Assembly (NCBI RefSeq): GCF_002101675.1
Contig: NZ_LQOY01000081.1
Span: 124,001-188,000, forward strand
Length of the DNA stretch: 64,000 nucleotides
Direction: 5' to 3'
From: Mycobacterium gordonae
GTDB taxonomy: Bacteria; Actinomycetota; Actinomycetes; Mycobacteriales; Mycobacteriaceae
The notes under the pieces were generated by a model. The model saw only the letters and a program-made list of their open reading frames with translations. It was not told the origin of the DNA and did not search any database. Below, in pieces: positions 8,471 through 16,363 of the stretch. The position numbers and the translations under genes were made by a program. Numbering within the stretch: position 1 is the stretch's first letter; each line of letters starts with the position of its first letter.

Positions 8471-9712
8471 ATGCATCCGTACCATTCTGCGCCGGACCGC
8501 TCCTTTTGGAGTCGATCGGTATCTTCGGGTTACGACGTCCGCCAACTCGCGGATCATGATGGGCCGCTGATCCGACCAGGTGAACCTGTCGCGTCGGCCG
8601 GGAGTTGTTTTGCATCCAACCTGGTGCCGTTCCTGGAGCGTGCGGGGTTCGAATACCTTCGGATCGAGAGGCGTAACCCCGCGTTCTTGAACGTTCGGCC
8701 CGAGAACCTCGGCTACGAGAACTTCAGCGCGGCGTACGGCAACATTTACACGCCGCGGCAGCTACTCCAGCTCCTGCGTCGCTGCCGAGGATCCTTCAGA
8801 CCCGCCGAAGACCGCTGGCACACGGACGCCGGCGTGATCGACCCCTTCCGTCCGGGACTTCGCTATCACGCGCTCACCGACCGCGAGTTCGACCTACTCG
8901 GTGCGCAACATCTGTGCGCGGTCCGGCGGGTGTTCGAGGAGGCTAAGGTCTTCATTTTCACGCTCGGCCTCACCGAAGCGTGGGTCTCGCGGCTCGACGG
9001 AGCGGTTTTTCCCGCATGTCCCGGGACGATTGCCGGCACGTTCGACGAGGCGCTCCATGGGTTCGTCAACTTTTCAGTGGAAGAGGTCACCTCGGATCTC
9101 GACGCGTTCGTCACCGAGCTTCGCACCTTGAATCGCGGAGTTCGGATCATCCTCACCGTCTCGCCGGTGCCATTGGTGGCCACCGCAACTGGGAAGCACG
9201 TGCTCCCTTCGTCCACCTACAGCAAGGCCGTCCTGCGGGTGTGCGCGGAGGAGATTGTGAGACGCCACGCCTTCGTCTACTACTTTCCGGCCTTCGAGAT
9301 CGTTACGGGGCCACAAGCTCCGGATGCGTACCTCGAGGCCGATCGGCGCAGTGTCACGCAGGAGGCCATCGCCACCGTGATGACCGCATTTCTTGCGGCA
9401 TGCGAGGCCCCGGAAGACGCATGCATCGTGAACGCGCCGCGCGAGGACGGAGACTCGGCGCGCCGGCTCTCGCAGATGCTGAGCCATGTGGAATGCGAGG
9501 AGGGGATGGCCGACATTCCGACCAGGCCGGTCGGCGATGTCACGGAAGAGACCATCCGGAACCTCTATTCCGAGCTGCTGGCCCGCTCGCCCGGGGAACG
9601 CGAGCTGAAAGACTGGACCGGTGCCGCACGTGGCATGTCGGTGATCGACCTTGTCAAGCTGTTCGTCTCGTCGGACGAATTTAAGCGGCGCCTGAAAGAG
9701 ATTCCGGCATGA
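8471..9712 (+). CDS. GSCFA-domain protein with C-terminal DUF4214-like domain
   Basis: The signature VASAGSCFASNLVPFLERAG lies near residues 36-55, and later segments such as FTLGLTEAW and TVSPVPLVAT fit the GSCFA family, a branch of SGNH-like hydrolase/acyltransferase folds. Residues about 360-410 (LYSELLARSPGERELKDW...FVSSDEFKRR) match the DUF4214 helical module seen in glycan-modifying proteins. ATG at 8471 is chosen over an in-frame TTG at 8453 because TAGGA precedes it at good distance. The protein has 413 residues and no signal peptide. It may acylate or deacylate the glycan. The 9732 gene follows 19 bases later in the same operon. Confidence 0.83.
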   Translation: MHPYHSAPDRSFWSRSVSSGYDVRQLADHDGPLIRPGEPVASAGSCFASNLVPFLERAGFEYLRIERRNPAFLNVRPENLGYENFSAAYGNIYTPRQLLQLLRRCRGSFRPAEDRWHTDAGVIDPFRPGLRYHALTDREFDLLGAQHLCAVRRVFEEAKVFIFTLGLTEAWVSRLDGAVFPACPGTIAGTFDEALHGFVNFSVEEVTSDLDAFVTELRTLNRGVRIILTVSPVPLVATATGKHVLPSSTYSKAVLRVCAEEIVRRHAFVYYFPAFEIVTGPQAPDAYLEADRRSVTQEAIATVMTAFLAACEAPEDACIVNAPREDGDSARRLSQMLSHVECEEGMADIPTRPVGDVTEETIRNLYSELLARSPGERELKDWTGAARGMSVIDLVKLFVSSDEFKRRLKEIPA

Positions 9713-9731
9713 GCGTCCGCGAAGACAGGGG

Positions 9732-10535
9732 ATGAAGCATTTGTTGCAGCGGAGTGGGAGCAAGGGTGAAGCGCCGAGGGCGCCGCGCGGTGTGCGTTTG
9801 CTGATCGTCGGCAATTCCCACGTCAACTGCTACGGCGGGCACCTCGGCCGGTCAACCGACGACTACGAGATGAATCCCATCGACGAAGTCCGGGGATTCG
9901 TGAGGATCGGCGGCAGCCCGGCGAATCTGGATTATTGGGACGCGGCCGTCGAGTTGGCCAAAACCTTCCGCATCGCCGTCTGCTGGCAGGGCAACCAGCA
10001 CGTCACACATTTCATGTTCCTCGACAAACCGTTCGATTTCGCTCTGGCGTCGCACCCGGAATTGGTCGTGGACCCACGGGTCGAACTCGTCCCCGAGCTG
10101 CAGGTGCGCGAAGTGTTCCTGCCTTCGATGAGCCACCTCGCCAATGTCCTGACACGGATGCTGGATGCCAGCGGGCCGCGGCCGATCGTCCTGGGAACGC
10201 CACCCCCGAAAGCTGACAACGAAGCCATTCGGCGCGGCATGCAAATCCATGCCGATTTCTTCACCAAGCTTGCCTCGGACCTCGGCTTTAATCCTGAAAA
10301 GGCGCAGCTCACGCCCGTATTCCTCCGCCTGAAGCTGTGGTCGCTGCTCCAGCAGATGATGCGCGAGACCGCGGAGCGCCTAGCTGTGGAATTTTGGCCG
10401 GTCAGTGCATCGGCGATGACCGAAGATGGGTATCTGCGGCCCGAGTATTGGGACGAGGATGCGACGCATGCGAACGCCGCGTATGGCGCATTGATGTTGG
10501 ACGAATACGAACAGCGCTTGTTTGCGCTCCGCTAA
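9732..10535 (+). CDS. SGNH/GDSL-like hydrolase or acyltransferase
   Basis: The protein has 267 residues. RLLIVGNSHVNCYGGH (S29-H30) resembles block I of SGNH proteins with NSH in place of GDS. Near residue 243 a DEDATHANAAYG segment gives the D-x-x-H pair of block V. The middle of the protein has IVLGTPPPK, a plausible oxyanion region. There is no signal peptide or membrane segment, so action on a cytosolic glycan intermediate is more likely than on exported wall. AGGGG lies just before the ATG. It follows the GSCFA gene by 19 bases, and two related folds in tandem suggest paired addition and removal, or two positions of one O-acyl modification. Function is inferred from fold only. Confidence 0.68.
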   Translation: MKHLLQRSGSKGEAPRAPRGVRLLIVGNSHVNCYGGHLGRSTDDYEMNPIDEVRGFVRIGGSPANLDYWDAAVELAKTFRIAVCWQGNQHVTHFMFLDKPFDFALASHPELVVDPRVELVPELQVREVFLPSMSHLANVLTRMLDASGPRPIVLGTPPPKADNEAIRRGMQIHADFFTKLASDLGFNPEKAQLTPVFLRLKLWSLLQQMMRETAERLAVEFWPVSASAMTEDGYLRPEYWDEDATHANAAYGALMLDEYEQRLFALR

Positions 10536-10809
10536 GCCTAGCGGCCGGCCTGCGGCCCGCCGCACTGTGTCGCCCCGCGAGGACTCACAGCTCGTCGGCT
10601 ATGAACAGCACTATCACGTGGGTGGGACGGCATCGCCTTCCGCCGGCTCCTGAGCACCCGCACCGCCTGCGGGTGAACAATCACCTTCTTGACACGTGCC
10701 CGAACCGAACGAGCGCCAACGCCGTGGCTGTCGATGATCTTCACCGTGGGCAGGAACGCCGGGGGGCTTACGGTCTAACGGTCAAATCTTTGCTGAATCA
10801 CGGCTAGAG
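10536..10809. other. Gap between convergent genes, no recognisable gene
   Basis: These 274 bases lie between the ends of the SGNH-like gene and the leftward methyltransferase fusion. Short open frames exist on both strands, but none has family motifs or convincing composition. No strong T-tailed hairpin was found. It may contain degenerate coding sequence. Confidence 0.4.
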
Positions 10810-12816
10810 TCACAGCTCAACGCTCGGCACGAATGTCCGGGCTCGCAGCCAGATCGAGCCGCCGGGGTTCTTGAGGAACAGCGGGTTGGTCTCGTGAACC
10901 AAGTCACGCTGTCGGTGCGCGAACAAGCCGTTCCAGAACACCACCTCGAAGGCCGAATTATAGGTCAGGAAGGCGCGAAGAGCATAAATTTCGTTCCATG
11001 ATCTATTGTCGTCGAACAGCCATTGCCGTGGATATTCGAACGGGTAGTGAATGTCGTGAAAATGTACCAGCACGCCCTCGTTGAGGCTGGGCAGGATGGA
11101 AAATAGCTCGTAGTGCACATCGCTGGCGGTTTTGAGGACGTGGGTGGAGTCGATGAACAGGATGTCATTCTTGTTGAGTTTGGAGAACGTCGAAACTGGC
11201 ACATCCTGAACAAGTCCCTCGATGATGTCGACTCGGGAACCGTCCTCGGTGCCAAGCGTGCAGCGGAGGCGATCGGCATCTGGATCGATGCAGGTCATTG
11301 CGAAGTCGCTGAGGCCGACGTGGTCAACGGCGTCGAGCATGCACGCTGAGGAGAACCCCGATCCGACCTCGATGACTTTCTTCGGCTTAAAGTGGGCAAT
11401 TATCGCGCGCAGCATCATGGCATCGCCGTACGGATAGAAGCCGTTGTCGTAGTAGTAGCGATTCTTGCCGTCTGCATGCTCGCTGAACGGCGTGTTCTTT
11501 ATGAATTCGGCGTTTTTATTCCATAACCGGACCATGGCTTCTTCATCGAGCTGGATGCCTTTGATGTCGCCAGGCTCCTGCGCATACTGCTTCTCGACGT
11601 ATTCGGCAATGGTCGATGGATCCACGATGGGTGAGTAGTAGTGACCGGGCGCAAACATGGGGCGCACCGACTTCTCTTGCTGAAGCTGATACTCCTTCGA
11701 GTTGACGAAGGCGAAATAAACTTGCTCGGCCGGCAGGGTGGTAGCGGTGGTCACCCAGTTAGCGAACTCATCCGGCCTAGGATCTCGCTTCAGGAGGGTG
11801 GCGTAGAGGCTGTGGATATATTCCTCGGCGGCGGCGCGGCTCATGCCCGGCATACTTTGAGATGCTCCTGACGTGGGTCTAGTGGCGGCTTCGACGCCCA
11901 TGTCCGCGGCGACGGCGACGGTTTCGTCCGACGTCGGAAGGAAGGGACGGGTGGTCGACCCCTCCGGTCTTTCGATGTCAGTCATGTTGGCTCCTTGGCT
12001 TAGACGATTCCTGCTCACCGGTTTGACCGCGATCACGACGTCCTGCCCGCTCATTCCGTTGGCTCGGCCGCACCACGTGCCGTAGCGGAACGGTCCCCGA
12101 AGCTCAAGGCCGCATTCCCAGAACAGGTCCGTGACGAACGCTTCCGGGTAGGCGATCGCCGCTTCGGGATCTTTGCCGTCGGCCGTTCGTGCTCCTTGCA
12201 TCTCATGCTCGAATTTGATCCATCCCTTTCCCTCGTCGCTCAGGGCTGACGACTCATCATTGAGCAGGAAGAAAGTGATCAAACTTCGTCCGCCCGGCTT
12301 CAGCACACGGGCGATTTCGTACATATAGTGCTTCACGTGCGGTGGCAGCATGTGCGTGAATACTGAGGCAAGCAACACCACATCGAACGACTCGTCAGGA
12401 TACGGAAAGCGGAAGTCGGACGGCTTGAATCTCCCATTCGGGTTGTACCGTTTGTTCTGAACATCTGCGACTCTGAAATCGAAGTTGGGATGTGATCCCG
12501 AGATGTTCTCCCTGCACCAAGCGACGGCTTCACTTGCGACATCGAAGCCGGCGTAGCGGCCCTCGCGGTTCAGGTAACCGGTGAGCGGCAGAGCCATCCG
12601 CCCCGAGCCGCAACCAACATCGAGCACCGCACCACTTGGCTGCAAGCCGCATAGGTCAACCAGATAACCCAGGAATTCATCGCCGGTTGCCTTATACACA
12701 GCGGGGCCACCGAGCCCCACCCAATCTTGGAGTTTCCGCGGAGGCAGCAGTTCACCGGGCGAGCCGCAGGTCGCTGTCGAGGTGAGATTCGAGCGGGGCG
12801 AAATGCTTTCGGTCAT
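10810..12816 (-). CDS. Methyltransferase / DUF4214-like / methyltransferase fusion
   Basis: This is a 668-residue protein with three parts. Residues 62-73 ([12 protein letters not shown]) and a following LKPGG segment make a first class I methyltransferase ending near 270. Residues about 327-385 ([23 protein letters not shown]...[10 protein letters not shown]) match a DUF4214-type helical module. Residues about 470-640 form a second methyltransferase ([48 protein letters not shown]) like family 24 enzymes. An ATG at 11985, preceded by AAGGAG with 5-base spacing, sits exactly at the junction, so the second half (391 residues) could be translated alone. An out-of-frame TAA lies just before that site. 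The gene may be a fusion of two formerly separate genes. Confidence 0.85.
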   Translation of the reverse strand: MTESISPRSNLTSTATCGSPGELLPPRKLQDWVGLGGPAVYKATGDEFLGYLVDLCGLQPSGAVLDVGCGSGRMALPLTGYLNREGRYAGFDVASEAVAWCRENISGSHPNFDFRVADVQNKRYNPNGRFKPSDFRFPYPDESFDVVLLASVFTHMLPPHVKHYMYEIARVLKPGGRSLITFFLLNDESSALSDEGKGWIKFEHEMQGARTADGKDPEAAIAYPEAFVTDLFWECGLELRGPFRYGTWCGRANGMSGQDVVIAVKPVSRNRLSQGANMTDIERPEGSTTRPFLPTSDETVAVAADMGVEAATRPTSGASQSMPGMSRAAAEEYIHSLYATLLKRDPRPDEFANWVTTATTLPAEQVYFAFVNSKEYQLQQEKSVRPMFAPGHYYSPIVDPSTIAEYVEKQYAQEPGDIKGIQLDEEAMVRLWNKNAEFIKNTPFSEHADGKNRYYYDNGFYPYGDAMMLRAIIAHFKPKKVIEVGSGFSSACMLDAVDHVGLSDFAMTCIDPDADRLRCTLGTEDGSRVDIIEGLVQDVPVSTFSKLNKNDILFIDSTHVLKTASDVHYELFSILPSLNEGVLVHFHDIHYPFEYPRQWLFDDNRSWNEIYALRAFLTYNSAFEVVFWNGLFAHRQRDLVHETNPLFLKNPGGSIWLRARTFVPSVEL

Positions 12817-13106
12817 GATGCCATCTCACTGTGCCATGCGGCGCGCATCGCCCGCGATTTGTCCGAAACCGCGGGTGAATCGCCGCGGCTAAATCTGCGA
12901 CCACGAACCCGCACGGTGCTGGCCGACGAGGTCGCCGATCTCCAGCACGGCGCGCCGTGCGGTCTGTTGGGGCGATCGGCGCCAAGTAACCGCGAAGATG
13001 CAACCACCGAGATCGACATCAACACCCAAACCAGCCATGTGCGAGCGGGCGCGCTAACTGGCGGCTGGCGCGAACGATGACGAAATCACCTGCCACGGCG
13101 TGGGGC

Positions 13107-13511
13107 TTACCGGGTGCCGGTGCCCCACTGCGCTGCGCCCCGAGGAGTCGTCGTGCGCATGTTCGAAGATGGTGGTTCGCCGCTGATCTTCGGTGGCGGG
13201 GTGCTGGGCAGGGCGCCGTGCCGTCCCGCTTCCAAGCATGCGACGGCATAGGCGAGGTCCGCGAGTTGGCCCGTATCTGGACTCTCGCCCCGGTCGTTCA
13301 TTGCTGCCAGGGTTCGATGCACTGCGATCGCAACGCATTTCGTTAAGACCTGCCGGGTGCGCAGTATCTCGGTCTCGACGTCTTCTTCGAGTTTGTCTTG
13401 GTCCCCCAATGCAATCTCCTTTTCGTGCTGCAGCGAGTGGTTCTTGCCAGGCTTGCGGAATAACCTGTCGATCTTGCTCTCCCCTTGGCCCCGGCCGGGT
13501 TGGAAACGCAT
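13107..13511 (-). CDS. Hypothetical small protein
   Basis: This is a possible 134-residue protein starting at ATG 13511. The central part (residues about 28-95) is acidic-to-helical and protein-like, with KLEEDVETEILRTRQVL followed by LADLAYAVACLEAGRHG. The last 40 residues are Pro/Ser/Thr-rich and less convincing. The frame stays open upstream to 13724, but that part looks non-coding. No family was recognised. Upstream DNA (13512-13720) is AT-richer, as expected for a promoter. It could also be decayed sequence beside the large glycosyltransferase gene. Confidence 0.4.
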   Translation of the reverse strand: MRFQPGRGQGESKIDRLFRKPGKNHSLQHEKEIALGDQDKLEEDVETEILRTRQVLTKCVAIAVHRTLAAMNDRGESPDTGQLADLAYAVACLEAGRHGALPSTPPPKISGEPPSSNMRTTTPRGAAQWGTGTR

Positions 13512-13968
13512 AGTTAACGGTAGCCATAGCTGAACTGCAATGCAATGGCATAAAGCCGCTTTCCGCGAAGTACTTTGGACACAATTTAGGCCAGGTGGCA
13601 ATAGCTGTTCGAATAAAGTCATATCTTTCGCAGGTAGAGCACAGCCCGCGCAAACTGAACATATAACTGTGGTAGGGAGTTCGTTCCGTTCGCCCGCGCT
13701 GAACAGCCGATTGAGGTGTTGCATTGTGGCGGGCTGATCGACGATCTGGGGGACTAACTTGCAGGATTGCCTGGTGGAAGAACTCTCCTTTAGACGCTGG
13801 GCAGGTTAGCTGATACTGAAACAGACCGATGGCCCGTGCCCCCGCTGGCGGCGTTTGGAGCACACCAGCGACGCCGTCTCGACGGCGCCAACAGGTCGCG
13901 GAATTGTGGTCCACCCGGAAGCACCCGCGTCCATCCGCGACGTCCGCTGCGATAGGCGCGCGCGCGAC
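13512..13968. other. Intergenic region, mostly featureless
   Basis: This stretch lies between the small hypothetical gene and the in-frame extension of the glycosyltransferase gene. Bases 13530-13720 are clearly AT-richer than the surroundings and may hold the promoter of the leftward small gene. Overlapping open frames on both strands at 13790-14250 lack family motifs and are judged spurious. No repeat or RNA gene was seen. Confidence 0.45.
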
Positions 13969-14136
13969 TCAATGCGGCCTAAGCCGTTCCGCCATAGACG
14001 ATCTAGACAGATATGGGATCGGCAACGACACATACCGATAGACGCGATTGACCAGTTTGCGGGTCTTCTTCCACCAGGCTGAAGTGGCGCCGGCGAGCGG
14101 GTTGCGCGGCCAGGTCGGGGCGAACCCCCGGTAGAT
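13969..14136 (-). other. Open in-frame extension after the stop of the GT2-TPR gene
   Basis: Directly after the TAG at 14137-14139, the same frame runs a further 55 codons to a TGA at 13969-13971. The translation is protein-like, with WWKKTRKLVNRVYRYV and LPIPYLSRS, a basic/aromatic tail unlike random GC-rich frames. It could be the ancestral C-terminus cut off by a nonsense mutation, an occasional read-through product, or chance. The paralogous gene at 16364 ends in TAG TGA and has no similar tail. Confidence 0.4.
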
Positions 14137-16311
14137 CTAAAGGTACGGGCCTGAAATGCAGAGCACTTCGTCGAGGCTGGCGGTGCGTTGCCCGGTGTCG
14201 GTGGCCCGCCGGCCGCGTTGCGCGGGCGGATCCAGCTCGCGGTGTTGCACATTGCGGGCTCGGTCCAGGCGTGCGGTGTCGAACATCGCTGGGCCGCTGG
14301 CCATTACATCGGTGAGCAGGTAGCGGCCGGCGTCGGGTGTCCGGCGCACCGCCTCCTCTGCTGCGCTGGCGCCACTCAGTTTGATCGCATCCTCGAAGTT
14401 GATGCCCACCTGAAACACCTGTGGTTCGGCGTCGAGCACCGCGGTCAGGCGGGTAATGAGGTTTTCGGGGGCAAAAAACCGCCAGCCATCGCCCAGGTGG
14501 AGCCAGAACCGCCCGTGGATCTGAGCGCGCAGCTGCGCGAGTTTGGCGGCGGGCTTGTCACCAGATCTGCGACGGGCGAACTCAAGGAACGCGTACCGTT
14601 TCCGCAGCCTGGAGCGGTCGGGGGCGGACAGGCCGGTGTCGAGCACCAGGAAGCGCCCGACCCGCGAGACATCGAGGCAGCAGGTCAAGAACGAGTTGAG
14701 GGTCTGCTCGGTGGTCTGGCGGTCCGGCCCAGCGAGCAGGCTCACGGTGACCTCGGCCTCACCCGGGCCGGCGGCCAAAGACTGCACCAAAGCTTGCGGG
14801 TACGGTGCGGCCGCCTCAAGCATGGCCGGCACCAACAGGTCGCGGTTGGCCGCAATCCGTTTCCGATCCGGCTCGGGGAGATCGGGACGGGTCAGCAGGC
14901 GTCGATACAGCGTGAACGCCTCGGCGTGCCTGCCGATCCAGGATGCGCACACCGCCTGCTCATCCGTTGCGCGCCAAGCGTAGACGTCTGCGCTGACACA
15001 TATTCTGTCCTCTTCAGGGAGCGGGATTTTGGCGGCGCGCTCGGCAAACAGGTACGCGAACTTGTAGCGCTGCTCGACGCGACACCGAAAGGCGATGGCG
15101 TGCAGCGGTTCCGCGCGGGTCGGTCGGATCTGCCAGGCCTTCAGGTAGGCGTCCTCAACGTCTGGCCATGGTTCGCCGAGATTCGCCATCGACTCCGAAA
15201 GCCGATACATCGCGCAGTAGATCTCTTCGTCGCAGCCACCCATCTCAACCCGGCGCGAATACCATTTGCGCGCGTTGGGGAAATCGCCCAATTCGAAATA
15301 ACGTTGGGCTAGATGCAAGACCGCCCGCCCGTCGTCGGGATCGCCTTCGACCTTAGACAACAACCGATGGAGGTCGTTCGCCCATCGGTGCTGCAGGGCC
15401 AGCATCGCACACCGGGGGTGCTGCGCGATGGAGCGCAGGAGCGCGGCGCGACCCTCTGGGCCCGGAACATTTCCGATTTCACTGAAAACCCAGTCAGCCA
15501 TTTCGCCGATGACCTCCTCGCGCGCGGGGTCCCCTGCGGCCAGCTCGATCATCGCGTCGTACGTCGCCGCATGCCCGCCACCTAGCAGCAGCCAGAACTT
15601 CTTAGGGTCTAAGACCCGGGTGTTCCACATGCCTTGCGAGTGGCGGCGGTAGACGGCCATCGTCTCCGAAAGCATCCCGATGTTGCCGTGGAATGCATGG
15701 CGCACGTGAAGATAGTGGTCCAGAGGCATGACATCGGCCGGGATGCCCCGGTAATGCGGAAGGCGGCGGTACATAACCGAGTTGGTCTGGATGAAGTTCC
15801 GCTTGATTAAGGCATCCAACCTTAAGTCCTGGCGCCAGCTGACAGGCGGGAATTCTTGGTCGTCGGCCGGGCCGTCTTCCCAGATCACGCGCACGGGATG
15901 GAAACACACGGTTGTCCCTGGATGCCGGTCGAGGAACGCGACCTGTTTGCTCAGCTTCAGCGGATCGATCCAGTAGTCGTCTCCCTCACACAGGGCGATG
16001 TAGGTGCCGCGGGCCCTTGACAGGGCGTCGACAAGGTTCCTGTTGAGCCCAAGGTTCTTGCGCCGAAGGATCGGCCGGAACAGGTCCGGGTAGCGATCGG
16101 CATACTCCTGGATGATCGTCGGAGTGGCATCGGTCGAGGCGTCGTCGGCGACGATGATCTCCATCGGAAAATCAATCTGCTGTGCGACAAAGCTTTCGAA
16201 AGCTTGACGCACGAAAGCTTCTTGGTTGTGGGTGGTCGTCACCACACTCAGCTTGGGCGGGTTCGTTGATATCCGTTTCGGTGTCACCGCGAGTCCCGTT
16301 CCCTCGCACAT
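14137..16311 (-). CDS. GT2 glycosyltransferase fused to TPR-like and second GT-like module
   Basis: The protein has 724 residues from ATG 16311. A longer open frame to 16479 is rejected because it would overlap the upstream gene and has poor composition. Residues about 18-240 are a GT2 GT-A domain: KLSVVTTTHNQEAFVRQAFESF, IIVADDASTDATPTI, and LCEGDDYW with the DxD-type site. Residues about 330-520 are TPR-like helices (YFELGDFPNARKWYSRRVEMGG). Residues about 530-700 form another GT-like domain (VTVSLLAGPDRQTTEQTL; FWLHLGDGWRFF). The C-terminal half is nearly identical to that of the next gene. It probably transfers a sugar in the left cluster; substrate unknown. Confidence 0.85.
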   Translation of the reverse strand: MCEGTGLAVTPKRISTNPPKLSVVTTTHNQEAFVRQAFESFVAQQIDFPMEIIVADDASTDATPTIIQEYADRYPDLFRPILRRKNLGLNRNLVDALSRARGTYIALCEGDDYWIDPLKLSKQVAFLDRHPGTTVCFHPVRVIWEDGPADDQEFPPVSWRQDLRLDALIKRNFIQTNSVMYRRLPHYRGIPADVMPLDHYLHVRHAFHGNIGMLSETMAVYRRHSQGMWNTRVLDPKKFWLLLGGGHAATYDAMIELAAGDPAREEVIGEMADWVFSEIGNVPGPEGRAALLRSIAQHPRCAMLALQHRWANDLHRLLSKVEGDPDDGRAVLHLAQRYFELGDFPNARKWYSRRVEMGGCDEEIYCAMYRLSESMANLGEPWPDVEDAYLKAWQIRPTRAEPLHAIAFRCRVEQRYKFAYLFAERAAKIPLPEEDRICVSADVYAWRATDEQAVCASWIGRHAEAFTLYRRLLTRPDLPEPDRKRIAANRDLLVPAMLEAAAPYPQALVQSLAAGPGEAEVTVSLLAGPDRQTTEQTLNSFLTCCLDVSRVGRFLVLDTGLSAPDRSRLRKRYAFLEFARRRSGDKPAAKLAQLRAQIHGRFWLHLGDGWRFFAPENLITRLTAVLDAEPQVFQVGINFEDAIKLSGASAAEEAVRRTPDAGRYLLTDVMASGPAMFDTARLDRARNVQHRELDPPAQRGRRATDTGQRTASLDEVLCISGPYL
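14150..15330. repeat. Duplicated C-terminal module, copy A (partner 16376-17560)
   Basis: About 1.2 kb of coding DNA is repeated 2,226 bases away in the same orientation. Parts are almost unchanged: in the stretch starting at 14461 about 58 of 60 bases match the stretch starting at 16687. Similarity falls off past about 15330, and the N-terminal modules of the two genes are unrelated. This points to recent tandem duplication or gene conversion. Boundaries are approximate. Confidence 0.8.
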
Positions 16312-16363
16312 ACGACCGAGAGTCTCGGATATCCGCGGCCGTCGCGGTTTCGGGTGGCTGTCA

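Noticed and set aside
10538..10807. Short frames on both strands between convergent genes
   Set aside because: Arg-rich, no motifs, no ribosome binding site of note; a transposase remnant was considered but no signature was found.
13054..14252. Overlapping leftward open frames at 13054-13914 and 13806-14252
   Set aside because: Low-complexity Arg/Gly/Pro composition; the frame at 13107-13511 and the in-frame tail at 13969-14136 look more protein-like.
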